A DNA stretch of 64,000 nt from NCBI GenBank assembly GCA_014529385.2, contig CM043947.1:119674891-119738890 (forward strand), written 5' to 3'. The position numbers were made by a program, and so were the translations under genes. Below the pieces are notes generated by a model. That model had not been told where the DNA came from. It saw nothing but the letters and a program-made list of their open reading frames with translations, and searched no databases. Numbering within the stretch: the stretch's first letter is position 1; the number at the start of each line of letters is the position of its first letter. Shown here in pieces: positions 23,101 through 33,875 of the stretch. Source of the stretch: Adiantum capillus-veneris (taxonomy: Eukaryota; Streptophyta; Polypodiopsida; Polypodiales; Pteridaceae).

Positions 23101-23254
23101 TTTTGGATGTTGAATCTGAAAAAGTTTCTGAGACTTCTTCAAGAGTTGTGTGCAAGGAATTGCCTTGATTTACGCTTTCTTCGATGGATACTCTATTGGA
23201 GGTTTCTCCGAGTATGCCTTGATTTCCTAGTACACGACCAGATCTAAGGTTCAT
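20150..23254 (-). pseudogene. Element A gag region
   Basis: Starts at 23254 (MNLRSGRVLGNQG, shared almost exactly with D and partly with B). Then a conserved block with EGYDQVDLKPLKRLSMD (22839-22450), the gag core LTWFQNIPPMSIMDLNTLAQ and GESVRDCAIRMKQYIARCPE (22332-21995), a Pro/Gln/Tyr-rich segment with PMYRYQPNMAQAQRPP (about 21600), a degenerate zinc-knuckle pair near 21200-21110 and a Lys/Glu-rich C-terminal region (21030-20390). Changes of frame occur at about 22840, 22310, 21990, 21260 and 20790. The gag protein would form the particle and bind RNA. Confidence 0.85.
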
Positions 23255-25130
23255 AAAGACTTATGAAGCCCTGGTTAGAGTACTTACATGGATTGACCTA
23301 TCGTCAATTTTCACTTGATTCGATTGCAACTTTCTGTCAAGCCATTGATTCCTCGTCCGCAACCTGATTCCTGTATAAATTTGGTCAAGTTAGCTATTCT
23401 TCTATAAAAAGAGTGGAGTTTTGCTAACTCTCGTGATTGGTCTATGTGTATCACTTCAATTCAAGCTATGTGAGTCAAAATTTGACTTTAGTAAAAATTC
23501 AAAGGATTAATCTGTAATCTAGAAATTGAGTGAACATGTACCAATTTTGATCCAATTGCACCCAAAATTATCCAGTGGCTTTATATTATGTTGGTCTAAC
23601 ACTATATAAGTTCAAAAGTCAAAATTCATGTCTCTGGATAGCAGTAGTAAATAATCATGATTATTTACTTTTGCTAGGATTTTACACTTTTTGGATTGGT
23701 TTGGCAAGCATACAACTTGTTAAAGTCCCTGGACAAGTTTCCACAAGTTTGGACAAATTCTGACCAAGTTTATCAACTATTTTGTGTCTGTAGACTCTGA
23801 TTTCAAGAATCTGGCTTAAGTCTCACTTTTGTGATCCAAATTTCACCAAAATGGATTTGTGAGGTCTACTTGATATGCTTGACCTTGTGGTATCCCCAAA
23901 TTTGCAAAATTTCCAAGTTTTGAAGCAGATGTAAATAATTGCGATTATTTACTTTTGCAAAATTTTAGCAACTTTTCTCCCCAACTTAGACACAGATCTA
24001 TTAAGCACCTTAAGTTAAGGTCCCTAGCCAAGTTTCATGAGGTTTGGACAATTATTGGTCAAATGGTCATCAATTTCCTGTCCGTAGACTAACTTTGTAA
24101 ATTTGATCACAATTTTCAATCCAGTGATCCAAATCTTACCAAATTTGTTTTGTGGGCTTATTACAACGTGGTCAAACTAGTGGTATGCTGACTTGGTCAA
24201 AAAAATTGAAAAATTGCTCAAATGTAAAGAATTGTGATTATTTACAACTGATAATTTTTTGTATCTTTTTGGTCAACTCTCATGTTTATCCCATCAATAT
24301 AAGCCTATGAATCAATTTTCATCAAGTTTAGATAATTTTTTCCAAATTACACTCAAGCTTCAAAAAGTCAGTACAAACTTTAGTTTTTACCCAGGTTTTG
24401 GTCAGTTTAATGATCCAAACCTTTTGGGCCTTTACAAAAGTTGTTTGTACACATGCAATAAGTCATTGGTATGAACCTTGGTCAATTTAGAGCAGAAATT
24501 TAATAATCGTGATTATTAACTTCAGGTATGAAATGAACACTTTTTTGCAATTTTTTCATAGACAGTCTTTACATGAGCTATTTTAAGCCTATGAATCAAG
24601 TCAAAACTAACTTTGGCCTCAAATGTCAAGAAAAAGTAAATAATCTGAGTTTTGGCCAACTCTTGGAATTTTTACCTCGAAGTGTCCTTGAGCTTACCAA
24701 TTGGTTCAGACAACTTTTAAACTTACTCTCCAGTCGGATTGAGTGGTTTTGGGTCTTTTCGAGCTATTTCTAGCCGTAGACCTGAAATTTTGCAACTTCA
24801 AAGAACACTCACACTTGATAATTTCTCTCATGCAATGGGGTTGTGGGAAGTGTCCACAAACACTCGTTTTTTTGTCTTTTAAGAGTCTTGATCTTAAGAC
24901 TTTTCTTGTCTACCAATCATTCTCTAAATCCTAATCTAAATCTACAATCCTACAATCCTAAGGCACTCAGCAAGTACGATTACTTCCAAGATACCTCTAC
25001 ACAACAAAAGACGACAATCTTAAGCTATGCAGTTTCTAAAAGAAAGTTTTGAACTTTAGGCAAACCTAGAGGAAGTTAAAGGATAACTTCACAAGACGCT
25101 CGTATTTTTTCCTAGTTTAGGTCTCTTCGA
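23255..25130 (-). repeat. Element A 5' leader with ~285-bp repeat units and palindromes
   Basis: Non-coding leader between primer-binding site and gag. It consists of diverged tandem units of about 285 bp, each with GTGATCCAAAT and TGGACAA blocks and one copy of the palindrome TAAATAATCGCGATTATTTA (23648-23667, 23932-23951, 24224-24243, 24500-24519; a half copy near 24635). Spacings are 284, 292 and 276 bp. The same array occurs inverted in D (26218-27100). The bottom part (23255-23640) leads into the gag start. Confidence 0.75.
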
Positions 25131-25148
25131 TACCCGACAGCGGTGCCA
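25131..25148 (-). promoter_or_regulatory. Element A primer-binding site
   Basis: Minus strand TGGCACCGCTGTCGGGTA immediately follows the LTR end (two bases after CCCACA). It begins TGG and ends in a GC-rich stretch as expected for pairing with a tRNA 3' end and resembles the TGGCGCCGTTGCCGGGGA type of plant Ty3 elements. The tRNA cannot be named with certainty. Confidence 0.75.
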
Positions 25149-25150
25149 AA

Positions 25151-26043
25151 TGTGGGACGCATGTCTAACTCAACATCCTATCTTATTGCAGTATTAGCTA
25201 GAACCACGATTAATTTGTCAAACCATGGGATGAAGCTGACTCGCCTAGTGCATAGAGGCCACAAGAGGGTGTCAATCTCTCCAAAAATAACTAACAACTC
25301 GCATCTAACTCAAGCTACACTCAAGTGACTGAAATAACCAAAAGCCAATCGCTCATCGGCAAACAATTCACATTTGTTACAGCATCAAATGACATCCAAA
25401 CGTAACAAGTTTATAAGACCTAAGCACACATTCCTATGGTCTCATACCTCACTTTAGGTCAAGTTCCAAAATCGCGATTATTAACATCAGTGTATTTTTG
25501 ACCTAGTCATTTTTGACCCAGGATGCATCTAAATGCTTCGCAATGATGCCCCAATACCCCGCCTATGCTTAATTTTGATTTGAACATGTAAATTTCTAGT
25601 TATGATGAAATTAGGCCGTGGGTCGATGATGCCAAAAGCTACAAAATACTGTGAACTGCTTACGTCAATGAGTAGAGCTCTTACCTACGGTTGCAATGCA
25701 ACAAACGTGACTACAATGTGACAACCGGGGAGGGAGTAGGAAGCACGAGAAGGAGAGGAGTGAGCGCCTTTAGCTCACGCTGTGTTTCTATTATCCAAAA
25801 CTTACAAAAATTGGCTTTTATACCTTAGCCAAGGTTTTTGGGTGGTCAAAACTAATAATCAAGAGTTCTACCAAAGCTGAATAATGACAGGCTGATACAA
25901 TCTGGAAGCTTGTAGCCCCGGCTCATTAATTAGAGAGTTTCTCCGAGAAAATAAGAGTTCCAATATTTCCGATTTATCAAAATAATAAGTGTGTTACAAA
26001 GAGAACTCCGAAAAATGGTATCTGTGTTAGCTTGCTGCTAACA
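25151..26043 (-). repeat. Element A 5' LTR (893 bp)
   Basis: On the plus strand it begins TGTGGGACGC next to the primer-binding site and ends GCTGCTAACA, so it has TG...CA ends (minus-strand start TGTTAGCAGC). A TATAAAAG box on the minus strand at 25815-25822 is a likely promoter. The sequence flanking 26043 is the leader of element D in the opposite orientation, which fixes this edge. The partner LTR is outside the window. Confidence 0.8.
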
Positions 26044-27509
26044 TTGTCTGAACCAGTTGGTAAGCTCAAGGACACTTTGAGGTAAAAATTTCAAGAGTTG
26101 GCCAAACCCAGCTTATTTACTTTTTCTTAACATTTTAGGCCAAATTAAGTTTTGACTTGATTCATAGGCCTAAAATAGCTCATAAATTTCAAAAATTGGT
26201 TCATTTCAAGCCTAAAGTTGATAATCACGATTATTACCTTTTAGCTTAGATTTGACCAAGATTCATACCATTAACTCATTGCATGTGTACAGACAACTTT
26301 TGTAAAGGCACAAAAGATTTAGATCACCAAACTGACAAAAAACTAGGTAAAAACTAAAGTTTGTACTGACTTTCTGAATCTTGAGTGTAAATTGGGGAAA
26401 AATTTGTCCAAACTTGTTGAAATTTGATTCATAGGCTTATATTGATGTGATAAAATTGTGTACATGCTCAAATGACCAAAAAGATACAAAAAATTACCAG
26501 TTTTAAATAATCGCGATTATTTACATCTGCTACATTTTTAAACTTTTTTGACCAAGTTAGCATACCACTAGTTTTACCAAATTGTAATAAGCCCACAAAC
26601 CAAATTTGATAAGATTTGGATCATTGGATTGAAAATTGTGACCAAATTTGCAAAGTTAGTCTGTCGACAAAAAAATGATGACCATTTGACCAAAAATTGT
26701 TCAAACTTGATGGAACTTGGCTAGGGACCTTAACTTGAGGTGCTCAACAGATCTGTCTCAAATTTCGGACAAAAAATTGACAAAATATAGTTGGAGTAAA
26801 TAATCGCAATTATTTACATCTGCTTCAAAACTTGAAAATTTTGCAAATTTGAGTATACCACAAGGTCAAGCATATCAAGTAGACCCTACAAATCAATTTT
26901 GGTGAAATTTGGATCACAAAAGTGAGACTTAAGCCAGATTCTTGAAATCTGAGTCTACGGATACAAAACAAGTAATAAACTTGATCAGATTTTGTCCAAA
27001 CTTGTTGAAACTTGTCTAGGGACTTTAACAAGTTATATACTTGACAAACCAAGCCAAAAAGTGCAAAAAACTAGCAAAAGTAAATAATCACGATCATTTA
27101 CTAGTGCTACCCAGGGACACCAGTTTTGACTTTTGAACTAGTAAAGTGTTAGATCAGCATAATACAAAGCCACCAGGCAATTTTGGGTTCAATCGAATCC
27201 AAATTGGTACATGTTCACTCAGTTTTCAGGTTGTAGATTAATCCTTTGCTTTTTTGCTAAAGTCAAATATGAAAGTCAATTGCTGACTCCCATAGCTCGA
27301 TTTGAAGTGATACACATAGACTAATCACGAGAGTTAGCAAAAACTCTACTGTCTTTATAGAAGAATAGCTAACTTGATCAAATTTGTACAGAAATCAGGT
27401 TGCAGACGAGGAATCGGTAGCTTGACAGAAAGTTGCAATCGAGTCAAGTGGAAATTGACAAGAAGTCAATCCAAAGGTAACTACTCTATCCAGGGCTTTA
27501 CAAGTCTTT
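26044..27509 (+). repeat. Element D 5' leader, ~285-bp units with palindromes
   Basis: Inverted relative to A's leader; homology starts at TTGTCTGAACC right after A's LTR. Palindrome copies occur at about 26218-26236, 26504-26523 (exact), 26797-26816 and 27081-27100, with spacings of about 285, 293 and 284 bp. No gene is seen. A small reading frame at 26825-27052 is fortuitous. Confidence 0.75.
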
Positions 27510-29304
27510 ATGAACCTTATATCTGGTCGTGTACTAGGAAACCAAGGCATAATTGGAGAAACCTCCAATAGAGTATCCACCAAAGAAAGCGTAAATCAAG
27601 GCAATTCCTTGCACACAATCCTTGAAGAAGTCTCAGACACTTTTTCAGATTCAACATTTGAAATGTCTTCTTACTCAACTTACTCAAAAATCGGAACAAC
27701 ATGCGCTATAAGCATATACTCTCTTTTTATAAGACTAATTGCCATGGAGCTTAGGTTTACCTGGATCCTAACAAAGAGTATGCCATTCGCATTGATGACC
27801 ATGGTATTGAGTTTGAGGAAGAAATCAACGCAAACAAACAAGGAAAAATGTACCTAGATTGAAATGGAACTCAGTATTTACAAGTTGAAAACCTTGACGT
27901 GATAGACAAATGGGGGTTAGAAGTAAACACCATAATCCCAGATATATCATCAAAAGAAGGACCACCAACCTTAGATTTTGAGGGATACGATCAAGTATAT
28001 TTGAAGCCTTTGAAACGGATTAGTACGGATTAGTACGGATAATCCTAGGATCAGAATCTATTGTTGGGAGGATAGAAGTGTAAAAGATCTCATATAGACT
28101 TCGTATGCCAAATCAGGATAACTAACGGCCATGAAGATCATCTATATCTTCAAGATCAAAGATAAGGGATCAGTAGACCTACCAACCTACTTGTTTAGAG
28201 ATTGTTATAACAACAACTTTGTTACGATGACTCCTGAGGAGGTAAAACAAACCAAATACCAAGGGTACTCCATAAGGGATTGGATATTGGGACAAGGACC
28301 AAACACAATTCCAAGAGATGAACACCATGAGAGATCATCTGAGAGTAATATTAAGAAACTAAAAACCACCTCATCACACAGAAAACCGGGTGACACTAAG
28401 GCGAGTTTAGGCCTATATGAGTCACTATTTCCAACAGGCTGGTTTGAAGGACTTGGAACATGACCAACTACCAAGAGACTAGGAGTTGAACCGAATAGAC
28501 GCATCAGACCAATTGATTTTCAAAAATGAGTTAGAAAATATAGTGGATCAGGGGATCCATATGATTGCTTAGCAAGCTTTAAGCAAGTGCTAAGAGAAGA
28601 ACATATATTCAATTTCCATACTCAATTTGAGGGGTTTGGAATGACATTAGAAGGAAAAGCATTGACATGGTTCCAAAACATTTCACCAAGGTCCATCATG
28701 GACTTGAACACATTATCTCAAGGGTTTGTAGCTGGTTGTTCCAAAACGGGGATCAAACATTATACGGTAGCTCAAATCTACAGCTTTAAATAGAAACATG
28801 GTGAGTCTATTAGGGATTGTGCAATGTGAATGAAGCAATACATTGCCAGATGCCTAGAGCTAGATATACCTGCAGAAGAACGACTAGTATCATTGTTTGT
28901 AGAGGTACTGCTAAGCAAAGAACTTCATGCTATACTCTATATCAAGAAGCATACAACCCTAGAAGCGTGTGTGTCAGATGCGATTGACTTAGGAGACAAT
29001 TGTGATATTTTCAACGAAGAAGATGTCCCTAAGGATAACCAAAGTGAGAAAACAACATCCATGAAACCAGTACAAATGGGAACAGCTGCTGCAGCACCAC
29101 TTTCAGCCATAGAAGACATGCTTAAAAGGATGAATGACATGATGAACAACATGGAAAAAGAACCTATGAGGGGACCAGGACAAGGGATACCTCAACAGGA
29201 ACAACCAATTAGGCCACAAAAATGTTGTGAAATCGAGGGTAAATGGACTAACCATGAGATCAACGAGTGCTACTTTTGACCAAAGTATGATGGTAATGTT
29301 CAGT
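27510..29304 (+). pseudogene. Element D gag, first part
   Basis: Begins at 27510 (MNLISGRVLGNQGIIGETS), matching A's gag start. The block with GYDQVYLKPLKR lies near 27980, MKIIYIFKIKDKGSVDLPTY at 28131, the gag core LTWFQNISPRSIMDLNTLSQ at 28660-28720 and MKQYIARCLELDIPAEERLV at 28830. The frame changes several times and has stops, including one in KCYF-x-PKYDG at 29278. The coding sequence continues after the insertion at 31080. Confidence 0.85.
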
Positions 29305-29308
29305 ACGT

Positions 29309-31075
29309 TGGTGCGGCCAAAGTGTGTCGACTCTAGAAGGTGGCATGAGCAGGTCTATACAGGCAAGTAGAAGCATGGCAAAGGACTGAAGCAGCTAGGA
29401 AAACCATGGGATCGCAGGTGGCAGCGGAAGTGTATGCGTGATGCGGCTTATAGGCCACGGAAGGCTCCATAAGGGTCTAATTGGGGTAGCAGGTGAAGGA
29501 GATGCAAAGTGCAGACTTTGGGTCCAGGAATGAAGAGCTTGAAGTGCTGAAGGAACAGGTCTAGACGGTTCATCAAACCGAGCTACGGAGCCCAAGTTAT
29601 TGAAGGTTGAAGTTTTGGTGGTTTGTAGATTCTTGCCGGACAGGGCAGCTGGGGATAGGTGATCCAAGTGGAACTTGAGTTATAGATGTGTAGAGATCAA
29701 TTCATGGAGCCTACTCGTCTTTTTGGATTGCGGATCGGAGCCATGGTTTGCAAGATATGGTCATTGGAAGTTTTTCCGCGGGCCGGCGGGTCTAAGCCCA
29801 TTTGACCGCATTGGAGAATGTGCTATCTGGAATTTTTTGAGCCTCGACAAAGTTTTGGAGCAGGGTGAAATTCATAAGGAGCTAACAGGAAGTGATTGCA
29901 TGCCAAACGGAGTCCGAAGCAAGAAGTTATGGCAGTCGGAAAATTGGGTGTCTTTGCCCGGAGTTGATGGCAGATGAATTGATCGTGTTTTTGCGGCTTT
30001 GGATCTTAGGCCTGGAAAAGTCAAAAAACCGATGCGAGTTATGAAGAAGCAAGGTGGAAGTGCAAGGTTTCACCCAGGCTTTGCGGCTTGGCAGTAGGAG
30101 GTGGGAGCAAGAAATGGGAGCCAGGCAAAGGCAAGCCAAAAAGTTTTTTTTGTTAAAAAAAATAAGGGGGTTTTGCTTATTTTTCAAGGCTTGGGGTGCA
30201 AACCCTGCGGAGCCTCCATTTGGCGCAAAATATCCCATATGCAAAGTCGGGAGTGCAGGAGCCGTGGTATATATACTGGACGTGGTCTTCCCATTGTTAC
30301 ACAGAGAGGAGTGAGGGGAGCTCCCCTCCCCATGGCTGTGGCGCGCGTATGCGCAGGCGCTGCTGTGGCGGACGTGGTGGCGATTTTGGGCGTGAGCCGG
30401 CGAGGCTAGGCGGCGGTGGCGCCCGCATGGCGGTTGGTCGGTGATGACGTTGCAAGTAGTAGGGGCGGTGCCCGCGCCCGTTGAAGGCCAAGTTTTTTGA
30501 GGAGAAGGCCCCCCCCCCCCCCCCCCCCCCAATAGCGACATCGATATTGCCTCGACGGAGGTTTTTGTTCATTTTTTAGGGTCTTTTGGAACATGGCTTT
30601 TGACCAATGTGAGTTTTTTTCTTGAGGTGTTTTGCCAAGGCCTTTGAGCCATTGTTTTTGGTTGCCGAGGTTCATGCCGGCGGTGTGTTGGTTGTACATG
30701 ATATTGCCTATGGTCGAACACTATTCCCTACTGTTTCTGGGCGTCATTCCCCCTTCCCCTTTCTCTTCTCTGCTTGTGTGCGTGTGTTTCCGGGCGTGTG
30801 TAGGCATGTGTGCCCCCCGAGGTTTGTCATGCAAAGAGAGATAGAGAGAGGTTGTATGAGTGTGGAAGGCTGTGAATTGAGCGAAGCGGAGTGATTGAGT
30901 CTGTCTAGTGCATTGCAAGGCGTATGTGCGTATGGTTGTGTGAAAGAAGTGGTTTGTTTGCGGGTAGTGTTGAGTTTTGAAGGTGAACTCTAGTGGATTG
31001 GGGCGCTGTGTATACCCTAGGATATAGTGAGGCATTGTGTTGTGTGTTGGGTGTGTCCCCCTTTCTCCCTCTCCA
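29309..31075. mobile_element. Solo-LTR-like insertion in element D gag
   Basis: A 1,767-bp sequence starting TGGTGCGGCC and ending CCCTCTCCA is flanked by ACGT on both sides (29305-29308 and 31076-31079). Removing it with one ACGT exactly rejoins the D gag frame (DGNVQY to VPMRTQ). TG...CA ends, the absence of coding domains and a TATATATA box at about 30270 suggest a solo LTR, although a 4-bp duplication is shorter than usual and no inner element is present. It holds a 20-bp run of C near 30511-30530. The open frames at 29927-30572 are GC-rich noise. The family is unknown. Confidence 0.6.
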
Positions 31076-31079
31076 ACGT

Positions 31080-31246
31080 GCCCATGAGGACACAAGCACA
31101 ACCCATGTATAGATATCAGCCTAATATTGCCCAAGCTCAAAGACCACCTATGGGTATGGAAAGACCTAAACCTGTGTTCGATCAACAACCTCCTTATCCA
31201 AAACATAATGCAGTGCCTGTAAGCACATGCATTCTAAAGGAGTCAT
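31080..31246 (+). pseudogene. Element D gag, short middle fragment
   Basis: Reads MRTQAQPMYRYQPNIAQAQR and continues to KHNAVP, matching A's gag (PMYRYQPNMAQAQRPP, PGHNAV). It ends in the GTCAT target site at 31242-31246 and continues in frame at 57230. This fragment lies between two insertions. Confidence 0.85.
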
Positions 31247-32165
31247 TGTTGGACGGATACGCCGCGACGGACGTCAGCACAGCGAGAACTCACCTAGCAT
31301 ATGATGTAATCTAAGGACGAAGCTCGACCCGCAGGCGCGTGGAAGCAAGCATAAGGTGTCAACCTACACTCGACCGACTCCTAACTAATTCCTACAGAGG
31401 TCTCTATCAATTGTCTAAGTCACAGCCTTCAAGATTGCATAAGAAGAAACTTCCTACAACACTTTTTAGAGCCGAACACCCATCAAACAATCTCGAAACA
31501 CCATAGAACTTCAAAGAGACCCTACTAACACTAATAGGTCGCTCTCCCTAAGGTCTATGAACCAAAATCCCAACCCAAAACACCCGGTGCAGAAACACGT
31601 AGGATGTCTGGCCGAAATCTACAGGTCTTCGTTTCCGAAATCTAAAGTGTATAATGTGTAGTTCTACTCAATGTGAATGCGTGGATATGTTGTAATGCAA
31701 AATCGGACAACGTATGCTCATCCAAACACCCGATGAAGCTCGTAGAAGGAGCTCGAAAAACCGGACCGTACGCGCACAATGTAGGTATCGGCACGTAGCT
31801 CTCGTCGGGGGCAACACGCTGCACTTCTCCGCACTCAATTCCGACCATCGGAGCACACGTAGCATCAAGATGAAGCTCACACTCTCTCTCTCGTACACAG
31901 TACGCTCACTCACAGACTTCAAAACTTGTTTTTAAAATGACAAAAGGTTTTTTCATTAAGGTCAAAAAGTGGTATATATACCTTACAATTTCTCAAACCC
32001 TAAAGTTCCAAAATCAACCATCTACTCAATCTAACTATCTGGAAACTTATGTAAGTCCCAATATTTACAAGGTGAAAAATCAGGTTTTCCTCAATGAATG
32101 AATAATTACAAAAAGAATAATCTTCCGAATAGTTAGATGCCACGGGGTGTGTCCAGCTTCTAACA
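31247..32165 (-). repeat. Element B 3' LTR (919 bp)
   Basis: Begins TGTTGGACGG and ends CTTCTAACA on the plus strand. It matches 56289-57224. A palindromic TATA-like box GGTATATATACC lies at 31971-31982 and is kept in the other LTR (57013-57024). It also has CACGTAGGATGTCTGG (near 31598), half of the family palindrome of element B. Confidence 0.92.
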
Positions 32166-32181
32166 CTCCCCCCCTCCTTGC
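32166..32181 (-). promoter_or_regulatory. Element B polypurine tract
   Basis: The minus strand reads CAAGGAGGGGGGGAG directly before the 3' LTR. A purine run in this exact place primes plus-strand cDNA synthesis in LTR retrotransposons. Confidence 0.85.
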
Positions 32182-32340
32182 TCATGTTGTCCCCGACATG
32201 GCCGTTGATCTGCTTCTTCATCTTATCATTTCTCGCATCTTTAGTAGAGATTCGTATCTAGAATGCAGGCTCATCATTGTAGGGCCAAAAATGTCAGTGT
32301 TGATGGTGAAGAAGCCTGTGTAGAACGCTTCTTCAAAAGC

Positions 32341-33557
32341 CTAGAGGTGATAGGATGGTAGAAACATTATCCTTTGATATAGCGCATGTATCACCTCCTT
32401 GGAAGGCTGACCAGACAGATCATAAGCGCATCTGTATGTAACTTGGAAGAAAAAGATGTTGTCGGTCACCTGGCCTGGCTTGAAAGTCTCGGACAGTGCT
32501 AAGATGGTTCTGCAGATTTTCCTCATCATAATGCATGTAAGGTCAAGTGAGCTAGTGAACAACTTGATGGCGCCCGTTAGGGTTTTCACCATGTACTGGA
32601 CACTTATTCTCTCACCTGCCTTCAAGCCCGACAGCTTAGGGTAGTTCAACCAAGTGGGTTGGCTCCTTTGCAATATTTCGTGCGCTTTCCACATCCTAAT
32701 CTTTGGTAGAGGACAAAAGCTGAGGTTGTCTCTGATATTTTTCGGTACCTCTACCAAGTGGATTAGGTATTGTGGGTACTTTGTAAGCCAAGCCTTCCTC
32801 CACTTTGGCTGAGAATCCACAATGAGCTTGACCCTTCTGGTTTTGAGGTATCTGCATTGTAAAGGGGTACGGCTGGCTCTTCTCTGATCCACTTGTTTAT
32901 GGTAGCTGCCTCATATTTCAGCAATGGATATGGGAGAGAGGGTTGAAGCCACTCACGCCTAAGGTTGCTGGCGTCGATCTTCTGAATGGTTATAGACTTG
33001 AAGACCCTCTGCTCCCACTCCAAGGCTTCCTTTGTGGTTTCTCTGAGCTCCACCTCTATTGCTTTACGCAAGTTTTCTTCCTCTTCCTATGTTAGATCAT
33101 GTGGCTCTTGAGAGGATCCTTCTAGGATTTCCTCTTGCATAGGCGTGTCCACCGGATCTGCCACATTTTCTAAGTCAATGCCCTCATTGGCTGCTGGCCC
33201 TGTGCTCTCTGGCTCTCCTGCTTGCTGTCCTTTCAACTCCTCAATTTGCCTCAGGAGTTTTTGTTTTTCCGTTTCCGCTTCTTCACCCATATTCACGAGG
33301 AGGTCATTAAGTTCAGCATTTATTCTTTCCGCCTCCTCGAGCTTTCTCTTCATGCTTTCTACTTCCTCTTGCAGGGCTTTTTGGCATTCTTCCATTCTCT
33401 TTTGCATGACTATAGATCCTTCTGCCATCATCAATCTCTGCTTTTTCTCTAGAGTCAGCTCTTTCTGAAGTTCTTGCATTTGCTCTTCATAGAGTTGACT
33501 CTCAGTCGTGACTTGAGTCGAGCTAGTAGCTCTGACTCTGGCAGGTGATGCTCGCAA
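32341..33557 (-). pseudogene. Element B 3' ORF, C-terminal part
   Basis: Continues the 3' ORF in the same frame down to 32763, then in another frame to 32341. The 33557-33087 segment is a strong heptad-type coiled coil (EEQMQELQKELTLEKKQRL, MKRKLEEAERINAELNDLL). The segments below (LEWEQRVFKSITIQKIDASN and LRREWLQPSLPYPLLKYEA, then MVKTLTGAIKLFTSSLDLTC) look folded rather than repetitive. No family is recognised. A TAG near 33090 (T-stop-EEEE) and a shift near 32890-32770 break it. Confidence 0.6.
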
Positions 33558-33875
33558 CCTCTGGATGGTCTAGTCTTTTACTTTGAGTTGGTCCTTGAGC
33601 TCAAGGACCTCATCCTGGCTTGGTTCTTGATCTATCTCTGCTCTTTCCTTGGAGTTTCTCCTGGATTCTACTTCTTTAGATTCTTCTGCCAGCTGTAGTG
33701 TCAAGTTATCTCTTTCCTTCTTGGCATCTAACAATCATTTGCTGAGCTGCTGACACTCTTCTTCAACTGCTTGCATTCTTTTTGCAGCTGCTTGATTGGC
33801 TTCCTCCATTGCTTGGAAGCTTTGTAGTGCCCTTGCTAGGCTGGCCTGTAGCTCAGCTTCTCTCTCCTTTTGCCT

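Larger units (their letters stand above)
1..26043 (-). mobile_element. Element A: giant Ty3/gypsy LTR retrotransposon, 3' end outside the window
   Basis: A minus-strand LTR retrotransposon whose 5' LTR is 25151-26043 and whose 3' LTR lies left of position 1. Read 3' to 5' on the plus strand it holds a leader (23255-25130), gag, protease, reverse transcriptase, RNase H, integrase, a second protease-like domain and a 3' coiled-coil ORF. It is interrupted by a CACTA element (5608-13676) and a TTAA element (14406-15726); without these the visible part is about 16.6 kb. Gag and leader match element D on the other strand, so A and D are one family. Stops and frameshifts occur throughout, and some catalytic residues are lost, so it is a dead copy. 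The five bases after the LTR (ttgtc, 26044-26048) are the predicted target duplication; the partner copy is off-window. Lineage within Ty3/gypsy is not settled. Confidence 0.85.

Noticed and set aside
30297-30699. GC-rich Pro/Gly frames in the solo-LTR-like insertion
   Set aside because: They overlap on both strands, cross a C20 run and have no recognisable domain.
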